From Vanilla planifolia (Eukaryota; Streptophyta; Magnoliopsida; Asparagales; Orchidaceae), in contig CM043871.1 of NCBI GenBank assembly GCA_023846275.1, positions 28,488,569 to 28,552,568 of the forward strand: 64,000 nucleotides of DNA, written 5' to 3'. Every line of letters starts with the position of its first letter. The first letter of the stretch is position 1. Below, one piece after another: positions 47,624 to 59,269 of the stretch. Below the pieces are notes generated by a model, which was given only the letters and a program-made list of their open reading frames with translations, was not told where the DNA came from and did no database searches. A program made the position numbers and the translations under genes.

Positions 47624-50600
47624 ATGCGGTTCATGGTTTGGAATACCAAAGGTGTTAGGGATAGGAAGTCAAGAAGATATCTGCAAAGATTGGTACGCAA
47701 GGGAAATGCTGCTGTCGCGGCCTTAATGGAGACGAAAGCGCAGTGTTTCTCACAACAGGATGCGAATTGGCTCCTTGGGAAGGATTGGGACTTCGTTGCT
47801 CACGCTTCTGCCGGCATGTCGGCAGGTATCATTCTATTATGGAAAAACTGGGTTTATATCACAATCATGGTGGCCTCAACCCATGTTGCGGCTTGCGAGG
47901 TGAGGTTATGTGGTGACTGCAAGATTAATTGCTCATTGTTTACAGCCCTAAAGACCACCACAAGTGCCGGGAGGTCTAGGATGCCATCAGGCACTCGTCC
48001 AGCAGGGATTACCCACTCATCGTCGCAGGGGACCTCAACCTTGTAATGGCACAGGAGGAGAAACGGGGCGGGCAGAAGTTCATCTATAGCAGGGGACAAC
48101 AAGGACTTGCTGACTTTATGCAGGAGTTGCAACTGGTGGACATGGGCTTCATCGACAATCGCTTTACCTGGTGCAACTGGAAAGCAGGGTGGCGCGTGCA
48201 TTCTGGAGCGATTAGACAGTGTCCTCATGAACTCTGTGGGGATGCAGGCCTTTCCTGAATGCTCTGTGCAACATCTCTGCAGACTCGGGTCTGATCATTG
48301 CCCGTTGCTGGTTGACATGGGATGCAGGAATCCTCGGTCGAACAATGGTAGGCCGCAATTTGAAAGTGTGTGGTTAGAATTTTCACAATCGTTCCGGGTG
48401 GTGAATCGTGCGTGACACAAATGGGAGGGGGAAAATTGCATGGAGGCAATTATGACTAAATTCAAGTGCTTGCTGATGGCACTGCGGAGATGGATCTGGG
48501 AGGAGGTGAGAAACATTGTTAATAGGGACGGGGAGCTGGAAAGAGGAATTGATGAACTTCAATCAAAGGAGTCCTGGGAAGGACTAACAGAAGAGGAGCA
48601 TATGCAGCTTAGTCAAATAGTCATGGCCTTCCACCGCGGCTACGCACATGAGGAACAATGGTGGTGGCAGCGCCCTAAAGTGCATTGGGCGCAGCTTGGG
48701 AATAGCAACACCAGGTTTTTCCATGCTACTGCCACGGCTCGTGCTCAGACAAACTGAATTACTCAACTAAGGGATGTAGAAGACAAGGTGGCGGATTCAC
48801 CTGAAAGCATTAAGAGGATTCTTTTGGCTTACTTTGAAGGAAAATGGAGGTGCAGGGGCCGGGTGGCCTTGCCGTCAATCTCTATGCTATCTGACATCGT
48901 CTGTGACGATGTGGCATCTAAACTTGGATGCAGGGTCACCGAAAGTGAGATTATTGTGGCCATGCAGGGAATCAGGAGGAACAGAGCCCCGAGCATTGAC
49001 AGGATCACAGCGAAGTTTCTGCACGGCTATTGGGACATCACTCGCAAAGACGTCATTAGCACGGTGCAGGCTTTCTTGAGGAACAGAGGTTGCCGGAGGA
49101 ATGGAAGGACACGCTCATTGTCCTTATCCCGAAGAAACAGGGGATGTGCAAGCTAGAGTACTTCTGGCCAATCAGCCTCTGCAACACCATCTACAAGGTG
49201 GTGGCGCGCATTCTAGTCGAGAGGCTGAGACCGCTGATGACAAGTTTCATCTCGTTCGAGCAAGTAGCATTTATCCCCAGGCTTAGCATATCAGATAATG
49301 TTTATATCGCATAGGAGATGGCGTCAAAGATGCATGCCTGCACTACTGCTTCGGGCCTCATGGCTGTGAAGATCGACATGGAGCAGGCCTACTACACCGT
49401 GCGTTGGGACTTCCTGCTCGAGATGATGAAGATCATGGGATTCCCCCCTGTATTGTGTGAATGGATCGCTGCGTGCATAACTTGTCCGAGATTTGGTGTT
49501 CTCGTCAATGGTTCTCGCCTCCCTTGGGTGGTGGCACAGTGGGGTCTCCGACAGGGATGTCTGCTTCGCCCTACCAGTACTTCATAGCTACTGAATTCCT
49601 TTCATGGCTGGTGAGGGACTACGAGACGAAACAGCTGCTTGGATTCAGACCAGGGCAACATGCGCTGCGGATTTTGCACCTCTTATACGCGGAAGATGTG
49701 CTGCTGTTTGCTCCCGCCATGCGCGAAGCCGCGTGCACTGTGTATAGTATCATGCGAACATTCGGTGAGGCTGCAGGGTTGCGCATCAACCTTATGAAAT
49801 CCAAAGTATACTTCAACACGAAGTTTAGCAAGAAGAAAGCCAAGTTGGTCTTGAGGAAACTCCGCATGGAGCAAGGCCGGACGCTCACGTACCCCGGGGT
49901 CCCCATTGCTGCGAGGGGCCTGAACAAGGCTGACCTTAATTTTTTGGTCCAAAGGATTGACGCCGCAGTGGTCAATTGGAGTATCCATCCACTGTTGCTT
50001 GCGGGCAAAGCCGCTTTGGCCTCCTCTGTTCTTACTGCCATCCCAAATCACGTTTTGCGGCATTATGCGGTGCCTATAGGAGTACTTGATGACATGGAAA
50101 AGAGAATTAGAAGGTTCTTATGGAGCAGGACAAGCAGTGCGCACACGATGCATTATGCGTCATGGGACTGTATCACCTTGTGGAAGGCCGTTGGCATGCT
50201 TGGACTTCGAGACTTTCGCGTATGGTAGCGAGTGCTACAAATGAACAATTGCAAGCGCATTCTCAGTCGCAAGGCGAGCCTTTGGGTTGAAATTATGAGG
50301 CGAAAGTACATGCTAATGAATCCTCTTATGAAAGCTCCCCAGAACGCATCTCCTGTGTGTAGAATGGTGCTGGAGGTAATGCCAGTGGCAATGTCGATCT
50401 TTGTCTGGTGCATCGATGATGAGAGGACGGTGAGATTCGTAGAGGACAATTGGATGGGTATCCTTCCACTATGCTGCTGGTCGACTTTCATTAATATGAA
50501 CATCAATTGATCGGCGAGCGTTGCTGACTGCATTATGGTTGTTGGGGACTAGGATGTGGATATCATCCGTGCTTGGGTGAGCGAGGAGCTAATTGATAGA

Positions 50601-51837
50601 ATTCTGCATCTTCTGAGAGCTTGGACGTCAGCCCAGGACGTGCTCCTCCAGCTACACACCGAGACGGCGAGGGTTGATAACGGAAGAATCTACACTCATA
50701 TGGTGTGCGGTACTGATGCTACCGTCAGGCGGGGTGGCCAACGTCATGCAGACGAGATGAGGGGCATTTGGAAGATTAAAGCAATGTTGAGGGTGTGCAT
50801 GTTCATGTGGTGGGTCGTCGATGATTTCCTCCCTACGGCGGTGTGGCTGGCCCGCAGGGGAATGCTCTAGAACAACAACTGCTAATGGGCTGCACGGCAG
50901 ATGAATCCTTGCAACATGTGTTATGGGACTGCCCGTGCGCACAGGAACTTTGGGTTGACTGCCAAGCTCTGGGGGCATTGGCTGCGCATGGTCGGTCCAC
51001 GGGTGCGGGAGCTGGGCTGCAATTCCTTGACCGGCTCTTGAGGTTTGTGGGTTTGCTGGCAGCGCGTCGTGGTGATGGTTCTAGGCATGCTGCCACGTTG
51101 GCCACCACTATGTACTACATTTGGGCAAGGTGGAATGCGATGAGGCATAATAATCTGATGGCCATGCTGTGCTAGCTCCTACAGACGATCAAGATCGAGG
51201 TGATTACTACAATCAAGCAACATTACTTCTATTCATCCCTGTCCAGCGGAAATTCCTGTAACTCTTCGGACTTGCTTATAACCCATGGTTGGATCCCCCC
51301 CTAACAGGATGGATAAAAGTGAATTGCGATGCTGCGGTAGGTGATTGCATTGTCGGTCTTGGCCTGGTTGTCAGAGACTGCATGGTGAAGCCGCTCTTGG
51401 TGGCTGGTAAGAGTGTTTTCTCCCAGGCTGCTGATATGATGGAGGTCTAGGCTATGCTCGAGGCCCTCAACATGCTAAGGGGTTCCCTTCCCCTTCACCG
51501 AGCCGTGGAGATTCAGACTGATTCGATGACGACGCTCTAAGTGGTCCGTGAGATGATATCCCACCCCGCTGTAGATGGCCACTTTGCTGAGACTCTTAGG
51601 TATGGTAGGTGTCTGGAGGCAGTCCGATTTTCCCATATCCATAGAGATGGGAATGCGCCTGCTGATTGGGTGGCTCGTGCTGCATGCTTTAATGAGTTCG
51701 TATGGAATCCTAGGGAATCCATTCCCAAGCCCCTACTCAAACTTATGCTGTCTGATTTCATGTTTGATCCTCCTTCAAGACCCCACATATGGATTTCTTG
51801 TATGGCTTATACCGCTTTCGATATAATATCATAGTTT
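47624..51837 (+). pseudogene. LINE ORF2 (endonuclease, reverse transcriptase, RNase H)
   Basis: The endonuclease (47,624-48,340) starts MRFMVWNTKG and has METKA, AGDLN, DNRFTWCN and SDHCPLL in order. Reverse transcriptase runs from about 49,090 to 50,220 (VLIPKKQG, ISLCNTIYKVVARIL, QVAFIP, LMAVKIDMEQAYY, GLRQGC, YAEDVLLFA). The catalytic YADD is YAED here (Glu at 49,692-49,694), so the first catalytic Asp is lost. A zf-RVT-like region lies at about 50,760-50,960. A plant-type RNase H (VNCDAA, EIQTDS, HIHRDGNAPADWVA) lies at 51,310-51,700. At least five frame changes and several in-frame stops make it non-functional. Confidence 0.88.
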
Positions 51838-51849
51838 CATCTAAAAAAA

Positions 51850-52340
51850 CTTTCTTAAGGTGTTCACAACATACTTTCGATGTCTAATTAAAGATCAATA
51901 TATCATGAAATAAACTATTATATATTGTATTAAAGATGATGTAAAACTTGAGTCATAATTCTCATAAAAGCATTAAGTGCATTTAGTATTCCAAATGACA
52001 TAAAAACCCACTCATATAAGTTGTTAGTTTGTATTAAATATTATTTTTTACTGATTGCCCAATTTTATCTCAACCTAATAATAATCATTCTTATGATCTA
52101 CTTTTAAGAATATATTTATTTTAAACATTTGTTCTAATAAGTCATCTAATGGTTGAATTAAAAATCTATAATTTATGATGATCATATTAATATTATTATT
52201 ATTCATATAAATCCTCTAGAAGTTGTCTTTCTTTGGATTGAGATATCTAGTTTAGGATATTTTTCTTTTTTTATATCTTATTATGGTGATTAGGTCATCA
52301 CCTAATTTTTTTTATCCATTCTTATTTTCTAATATTTTCT
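51850..52340 (-). mobile_element. Ty3/gypsy reverse-transcriptase fossil, broken
   Basis: On the minus strand the RT core order is visible (PKKD, then YRFLIQPLDDLLEQ, then a YFDD-like region near 51,870). Several breaks, old. It lies directly against the LINE 3' end, which suggests the LINE landed in or beside it. The matching remainder was not found on the LINE's 5' side. Confidence 0.65.
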
Positions 52341-54300
52341 TTTATTAAGAGATATCATTTGTTTTACAAATTTTTTTAACATAAGAATTTGTTTTTTTTA
52401 AAGAAAGCATTAGTTAAGTAAATCTTTTTCAAATATATAAAATCGTAAGCTCATTCCTAGATAAACAGATCATTATATTGTTTTCATAATGGAATATAAA
52501 ATAGATCATCTTTCTCGAATAATTACAATGTTCTTGTCATGGAAATAAAATAAATAAGTCTACGACATTTCTCATGCCAATCTTGCTCTCGTAATAGCAT
52601 CTATTGCAACTTAATCATTCTCATCCTAATATACCATGATGAATATAAAAAAATAACTAAATTTGCTAATATATCCAATCCATCTCTTGTTCTCCTTGAG
52701 TCCATTAAAATATATTCATATTATCTATAATTGTTAAATAAAAAACAAATTATCTATCATAGGCTTAGTAAACAAAAGTATAAAATTATGCATACAAATC
52801 ATTATATATTTAGCTCATGCTACATGTTGGATACATAATACATCCATATGATAAGAAAATAATAATAAGCAATGCTGACATTAAATTACGATATAATGCA
52901 TAAGTTAATGCAAAAAAGCCAATGCTTTTAAAACATTTTTTTCATTTTTTTGTTAGGTCCTTAGCTTCGTTTAATTATAAAACCCATATTCTATTTGCTT
53001 TGGTGACCTTTTTCTATTGTAATACATTTTTTTATTATAGAATGCATGTTCTATTTGATCTTGGGTTTACATCACTAGTGATTGGGTTAGTTATGTCAAC
53101 TCTTTTTATCTAAATATGTACTCTTATGGGCTTTATTTGACTAGGTTATACCGTTTATATATCTTGTTGCACAAACTAATACCTATATTATTTACCAATT
53201 TGGTCTTTTTCTCTTAGATGATTTAACCATGAATCTAAAATAAAAATTGCACAAATAATGGCAAACAATCATTTTTTTTAATTTGTCTATTATTCTTGAT
53301 ATTTGCTCTTCCCCTAGTTTGCCAACCTAAACCAATATATGGTTATAGATGTACCATTTTTATACCTTGTCTTATATAAATGATTAAAAGTGCGCTAGTA
53401 AAGTACCAATGATCATCATCTTGAGAATAAAAATCATCAACGTCTCACAAGTAGAATAAACAAAAATCTCCTTATCATTATATAATTATTATTCACTAAT
53501 TAAATTATTTCTTGCTCTTTCATATTTTCTATATATAAAAAATGTAATCAACAATATGTAATAATGATAAATATGAAGTTAAAAATATGCAACATTTTAT
53601 TTTTCATAGAATTTTTATTCAAACAATAAAAAAACACTTTAAACTTGTTAAAATCTAAACTCTTTTTATTTATGCCTCAAGGTTTTGAAAAATAAAAATA
53701 AAAATATATCTAATAACACATGCATAAAAGCATAGAAAGAAAACACATCTCTATTTCTAAAGAAGTTTTATAAAAAACAAATTTTTATTAATGAAAGATG
53801 AAAAAGAGTTTGCTACAAATTTTTTCTCCATTTTCATAAATAGAGATCATCAAAATATCATTGGTGTAGCTTGAGATGAATTGCAATTGGTGTTATTATA
53901 ATGAGTTATTAAAAATTTAAAGGATAAATATATTTTGAAAATATTAGGTCCATAATATAAAAACAATTAAACAAAAGGAATACAAAAAAAAGAAACTTAG
54001 AATATAATACATTGAGAATATAGATTAAAATAATTAAAAAAATAAATATTGAAAGTTATGCTAAGACAATAAGAGGCACATGAGAAAAAATAATAATAGA
54101 AAAATAAGTCACATGAGCAGGGCAACTTGGTCAAAACACACAAGGATTTGATCGTAGAAAAGAGAGGCAGAATGGCAGAACTAATATTGAAGAATGGATT
54201 ATGTCGTAAAAAAATTAAACTAATTTTATTATTATTTTTTCAACCATTCGATTAAAAATTCTGACAAATGGACGTTCTGAAACATACGATTCTGCAGGGC
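52341..54300. other. Very AT-rich spacer upstream of seryl-tRNA synthetase
   Basis: No gene is supported. The left part may be the remainder of the gypsy fossil on the minus strand. The right end shades into the GC-richer promoter and 5' UTR of the synthetase gene. Confidence 0.4.
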
Positions 54301-54313
54301 GTCTTCTCTGTTC

Positions 54314-54685
54314 ATGAGCGCTCTGTACGGCTTCTCCGATCGTAATATCACATCCGCCGCCGCCACCTCCTGGCTTCTCTTGGTCTCCTTCGACGATCTA
54401 CTCCTGCCTTCCGCTGCTTTTCTCTTTCTTCATCAGCAATCTTTTCTACCTCGGTTGCTTGCTCTATTTTTCTCTGCATCTTTTCTTCCTCGCATCGTTC
54501 GCCATCTGCCTGCATTTCTCGCTCCTCTGCCTGCTTGCTTCCTCGTTCTTTATTTTCTGCGAAGGTATCTCAGCGCGGAGGGGGAGCTGGGATGCTTGAT
54601 ATCAACTTGTTCCGCGAGGACAGGGGTAATGACCCGGAGCGCGTACGTGAATCGCAGCGCCGCCGCGGCGCCTCCGTTGAGCTAG
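54314..54685 (+). other. Upstream ATG frame overlapping the SerRS start
   Basis: An ATG at 54,314 opens 123 codons out of frame with SerRS and runs past its start at 54,592. The peptide is hydrophobic and Leu/Ser/Ala-rich with no known family, so it is unlikely to be a protein gene. If transcription starts upstream of 54,314 it could lower SerRS translation. A start site downstream of it is equally possible. Confidence 0.3.
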
Positions 54686-54724
54686 TTGACGAGGTGATCC
54701 GCCTCGACAAGGAATGGCGCCAGC
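54592..54724 (+). CDS. SerRS: SerRS exon 1
   Basis: Encodes [10 protein letters not shown] to DKEWRQ, ending in phase 1 at a GTAATC donor. The leftover C joins GG of exon 2 to restore an Arg codon. Confidence 0.92.
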
Positions 54725-57700
54725 GTAATCCTGCCCCCCAAAACCCAAAACTCTTACTCTGACTTCGTGATCTCGTTATGCCTTTCTTGCGCTTCTAGAC
54801 CTCGACTGCTTGCTGTGCAGGGCAATTCGAGCTCGATGGTCTCCGTAAAGACTTCAATCGCATCAATAAGGAGATCGCTCAGCTCAAGATCGCAAAGCAA
54901 GATGCCACTGAGAAAATAAAGAGCACGGAGGAGAACAAGAGACTTACAGTGGTAAAGACTGAGGAGGTGCAGCTGGCGAAGGTTGCTCTTGAGTCTAAGT
55001 TGATGACTATTGGGAACCTCGTGCACGACTCGGTCCCTGTTAGCATGGATGAAGTCTGTATTTTCGTTGTTGTGAATGAACAGCAAAGTAAATAGAAGTC
55101 ATAAAGTTAATCCGACTCAAATTCTGTGGTGTTGTAGGCTCATAACCTAGTGGTGAGGACATGGGGAGAAAAGCGAATGGAAGGGAAACTCAGGAATCAT
55201 GTGGAGCTTGTTGAGAAGCTTGGCATTGCTGATTTGAAGAAAGGTATGCTTGTCTGGATTATCCTTCTGAGTCAACTCTTGATGTTTGCTATTGGTTGCT
55301 TGTAATATCCATGAATTTTCTACATAAGATTGGTGAGATTCCTAATTCGAGAGGTGAGGCACTTACCTTCTTAGTAAATGGCATTGATATGTCTAAAATG
55401 CTTGAAGGTTGATATTAGCAACAATTTGAACAGTAAAAACCAGTTAAACTTACACGGTATGTGAATTTCTAGAATTTATCTTTGTTTAACATAAATAATA
55501 GGCAAATAAGCCTCTAAAACATCGGCAAATTACATTTGACTTGATCTAAGGTAGTTTATGGAGTAGAAGAAGATAGAGTGGAGATAGAGAAAGAACAAAA
55601 AGACATGCTGGCTATTCAGAGAAAAAATTGTTTGTGATGGTTTAGAAATAAAGGAATAAGGCATAAAATATCTCTTGTATGCTCTGGTTTTAAGAAGTGG
55701 TTAACCTATGGAGTCAAACATAGGCAATCATACACTATAAAGAAGAATGAAGAGAAAGTAGAAGAAGACATGCAAAAAAAAAAAAAAAAAAAAAGGAAGG
55801 AAAAAAAAAAGATGGTTGCAAACGAGGGTTTTGAAAAAATAGGGAAGAAAAATAAGAAGGATAAGAATTTAAAACGAAAATATAGAAGAATAAGTTGGGT
55901 AAGTAGAGGAAGAGTGGATGTATGTTTAAGCTGGAGAAACAATTGCAGATGCAGGTGAAGGAAAGAGATATAGAGTTATATTTATGCAAAAAATGGTGTA
56001 GCATGTGAGCTTGGGATAACACGCAAGGAGGGAAAATGTGAAGAAGAGACACATAAGCAAATAAAGATGGGAGGTCATACTGTTGGGAGAACAAAATGAA
56101 AATTAGGAGTGTTAACAGGTGTCCTGTTGTAAGGATAAAAAGAGGATGATCATGAGACTGGAGTATCACCAAAGTGGAAAGAGGAAGAAAAATAAGAGGG
56201 TGTAGGAAGTTGATGTTAGTGAACTTTTGTGTGCTAGTATAACTAAAAGTTCTCTTTGGGTTAGTTTGTACTGGTGGTGGGGAAGTGCTTCAACTTTCCC
56301 ACTGCACGGGCATTTGGGGTAATAACCTCACGTATTTTCCATGTTGATTGTGTTGCTTTTGTTTATGCTGATTTGAGAAAAGGTGGCCATTGAACAATGT
56401 AAATCAGCAATTATACAATTTGTTTTTCTATTACATTGTTCGTTCAATACCAAAAATTCTACTGTATGAATAATAGCTATTTGATATTCAGGTGCTAATG
56501 TAGCTGGAGGAAGAGGTTACTATTTGAAGGGTGATGGTGTCCTTTTGAACATTGCTTTGATTAACTTTGGTCTTGTATTTCTGAGAAAAAAGAAGTATGA
56601 ACCCTTACAAACTCCATTTTTCATGCGAAAGGATATCATGGCAAGGTGTGCCCAGCTTGCCCAGTTTGACGAGGAGCTCTATAAGGTGAAAAAAGTTGCA
56701 TGTGCATGTCTTTCTCTAGTTGAAATATAAAGATCATTTTGGTGGAACTTAAGGGAGAATATTGTACACTATATTTAAATTTACGGATTGAATGTAAGGG
56801 TTCTAAAACTAGATAAGCTCTTACCTTGCAAATGATTTGAATCTTCAGATTTTATAATGGAGGTCAAATATTGTTGCCTTCCATGGTTCATATATTTTGT
56901 GTTTTTATGTAATTGATTGCTAGTCTTTGTTAACATGTTGTGTTGATGTTTGAGTTTGATCTTGTTTGATTTTTTTCCTGGACAAACAGTTTCTTTCCTT
57001 TGAAGAAAAGCTCCATAAACTTCCTTACACTCTACATTTTGACAATTAGATCGATGGATGTTCTACAGCAAGTAGGGTTTAAATATAAACCATGATGATA
57101 GAAATGAGGCCATCTCAAAATGACTGGCAGTGCTAAAGTAGTGCTTTTTAAATGTGTAATTATGAACGTATTTCCTAGTGCTGAGTTATTATAGGTTACA
57201 AAAATAAGAATTTCATAACAAATATGTGAATCCAGAGTTTTCTTTTTTACATGGGCATACTTTAGTCGTTTTATGGTACCTAACTCACATTTTTGTACTG
57301 GTACATTCGTTTCATTTCCATTCCATTAGCTGGGTTGTCCCACCTTAATTCTCTGTACTATTTGATCAACTACTGCAAATAATTGAACTATTAGTTTGCT
57401 ATTTGTTGCCACATCGGTAGTGTTCAGTATGCATCTCAATTTTTACCTTTTAATGTCTGGTTCACTGCTGTTCTAATTTAATTCACGAATCAGTGAATCA
57501 TTTACAGCATAATGGAACAAAGACCCAAAAAAACATTGACTTTTTCACGTTTCTTCTTGATGTTGATTACTCTTAATTGGGAATGGTTCACATTTCAATT
57601 GTTTGGCTATCTGTATTTTCTTTGGGCTGCAGAATCCCTAGTAGTATAATCACCATTTGGATTGTGCTGCACTATGCTTATACAGAAGTCACGGTATTTG

Positions 57701-58759
57701 GTTGGTGTTTTTGTTGTTTTCAAGAATGCTGTTATTACTTTTAGTTCATGGTCATCATGTATACAATTGCTGTTAGGTATTCATTTGCCTTCATGGGTCC
57801 ACATTTCTGCAGGTTACGGGGGAGGGAGATGACAAATACCTTATAGCGACGTCTGAGCAACCATTATGTTCATATTTTCTGGAAGAAAGAATATATCCGG
57901 CAAGTTTACCAATAAGGTAAGGACAACTTCAGAATTTGTTGGTCCAATTACAATGTTGAAGGTGTCCAGAGATTAGCCATCAATTAATACTGCCTTTGTA
58001 ATCAGATATGCTGGATACTCGACCTGTTTTCGCAAGGAAGCTGGGTCTCATGGGCGTGATACATTGGGCATTTTTAGAGTTCATCAGTTTGAAAAGGTCG
58101 AGCAGTTTTGCATCACAAGTCCAAATGACAATGAATCTTGGCAGATGCATGAAGAGATGCTAAACATCTCTGAAGAATTCTACCAGGAGGTGGATATTTA
58201 GAATCTTATATAATGTCCTTTGCAATGAATGACCTGGCTTGCTCTTATTTTGTTCTGCTGCTTGTATATTATTCACTGCATGCAGCTTAAGATACCTTAT
58301 CAAATAGTATCCATCGTATCTGGAGCATTGAACGATGCAGCTGCCAAGAAATATGATCTGGAAGGTTGGTTTCCTGCATCAAAGACATACAGAGAGCTGG
58401 TGTCTTGTTCAAACTGTACAGACTATCAATCCAGGAGATTAGGTATAGGATATGGACAGAAGAAGGTAAGTTTCTTTCTAATTATTCCTACAGTTTATGA
58501 CATGAAGGAATCAATTTTTTTGTTCCAAACTGCTCAAGCTCATTCCCATGCTCCAGTTGATAGCTTTAACCTCATATTTGTCCTGCAGAATGATGAACAA
58601 AGCAAGCTATTTGTACACATGCTAAATTCCACACTCACAGCTACAGAAAGGACAATTTGCTGCATACTTGAGAACCACCAGAAGGAAGATGGGGTTGAGG
58701 TTCCCGAAGCATTGAGGCCTTACATGTGTGGCATTGAGTTTCTACCTTTCAAACACTAA
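54592..58759 (+). CDS. SerRS: Seryl-tRNA synthetase, cytosolic type, 8 exons, 434 aa
   Basis: Charges tRNA-Ser with serine in the cytosol (class II synthetase). Exons are 54592-54724, 54821-55053, 55138-55243, 56492-56685, 57813-57916, 58006-58189, 58286-58465 and 58589-58759. All introns are GT-AG and phases agree, giving 1,305 nt. The start [10 protein letters not shown] is the family's usual N-terminus. Residues about 30-115 form the tRNA-binding coiled-coil arm. The TxE serine motif is T235-S-E237, motif 2 is FRKE at 265-268 with [17 protein letters not shown], and motif 3 is [10 protein letters not shown] with Arg399. No organelle presequence is seen. The protein stops at FLPFKH, without the basic tail of about 15 residues that I recall in other plant and animal cytosolic SerRS. 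Intron 3 (1,248 bp) holds a poly-A/purine tract at 55,740-55,870. The gene appears intact. Confidence 0.95.
54821..55053 (+). CDS. SerRS: SerRS exon 2 (coiled-coil arm)
   Basis: The acceptor is TGTGCAG. It is Lys/Glu-rich and ends [10 protein letters not shown] in phase 0 at a GTCTGT donor. Confidence 0.92.
55138..55243 (+). CDS. SerRS: SerRS exon 3
   Basis: The acceptor is TTGTAG. It encodes [17 protein letters not shown] to IADLKK and ends in phase 1 at GTATGC. Confidence 0.9.
55740..55870 (+). repeat. Poly-A/purine tract in SerRS intron 3
   Basis: A run of 21 A (about 55,775-55,795) and a further A run follow within a purine-rich stretch. It could be the tail of an old retroposed sequence, but no SINE body is identified. 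Confidence 0.7.
56492..56685 (+). CDS. SerRS: SerRS exon 4
   Basis: Encodes [20 protein letters not shown] to AQFDEELYK, including class II motif 1 surroundings. It ends in phase 0. Confidence 0.92.
57813..57916 (+). CDS. SerRS: SerRS exon 5 (TxE serine motif)
   Basis: Encodes [17 protein letters not shown] to ASLPI and ends in phase 2 at GTAAGG. Confidence 0.92.
58006..58189 (+). CDS. SerRS: SerRS exon 6 (motif 2)
   Basis: Encodes [20 protein letters not shown] and on to EEFYQE, phase 0. The donor is GTGGAT. Confidence 0.93.
58286..58465 (+). CDS. SerRS: SerRS exon 7
   Basis: Encodes [17 protein letters not shown] to GIGYGQKK. It is 60 codons with donor GTAAGT. Confidence 0.93.
58589..58759 (+). 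CDS. SerRS: SerRS exon 8 (motif 3, C-terminus)
   Basis: The acceptor is CTGCAG. It contains [10 protein letters not shown] and ends [11 protein letters not shown] before TAA at 58,757-58,759. Confidence 0.93.
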   Translation, partial: NDEQSKLFVHMLNSTLTATERTICCILENHQKEDGVEVPEALRPYMCGIEFLPFKH

Positions 58760-59269
58760 AATTCTATAGAACATAGAAGTCCATAACTAATTTCCCGTAA
58801 GCTCTCTGAGTACAACTAATCATTTTATCGTATATTGAACATTGAATGATGCTTTTGTTTAGTACAATTTTTTGTGGAAATCTGTACCAAGAAAATTTGT
58901 GTTATAATTTTGATCAGGGAATGATAAATTATATTGAACTAATGTTTTATATGAAAAACATTGAATATTCTATGGTTACATATGCTTAGTGTAGAACAGC
59001 GTGAACATTGAGGCCTACCTTTGATTTGTGCTTGGTTTGTTGATCTGTCTTTGTCTACACCGCTAGTAATCGTCCTCTATGTTTGATCTACAATGCTGTC
59101 GTGTCCAGTTCATTGGCCCCTTATGTTAGAAGTCATATAGACCATTCACTCAATGCAGATACATCCAAAGGCTGTGATTTGTCCTCAATTAATATTAAAT
59201 TATATTGTAAAATGCTTAATAGTTCAATGGGTCTATTTAACCAATATGAACTTGGTTATGTTAAAACAC

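Larger units (their letters stand above)
43087..51849 (+). mobile_element. L1-type LINE, near full length, broken, split by a solo LTR
   Basis: Non-LTR retrotransposon of plant L1 type. The parts are a GC-rich 5' region (43,087-43,630), ORF1 (DUF4283-like domain and zinc knuckle), and ORF2 (endonuclease, reverse transcriptase, zinc-binding zf-RVT, RNase H). The 3' end is TTTCATCTAAAAAAA at 51,835-51,849. Without the inserted LTR it is about 6.6 kb, a normal length. Stops occur in ORF1 and several frame changes in ORF2, so it is dead. No target duplication was recognised. The 5' boundary is approximate, placed where base composition changes. Confidence 0.85.

Noticed and set aside
44362-51826. 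Minus-strand frames across the LINE, up to 144 codons
   Set aside because: They are antisense to LINE ORF1 and ORF2, whose domain motifs are clear on the plus strand.
54535-54591. N-terminal extension of SerRS that could act as an organelle presequence
   Set aside because: The in-frame upstream codon at 54,535 is TTG, not ATG, and the usual SerRS N-terminus MLDINLF starts at 54,592.
55706-56172. 145-codon minus-strand frame in SerRS intron 3
   Set aside because: It is driven by a poly-A/purine tract, giving runs of Phe, Leu and Ser, with no protein family.
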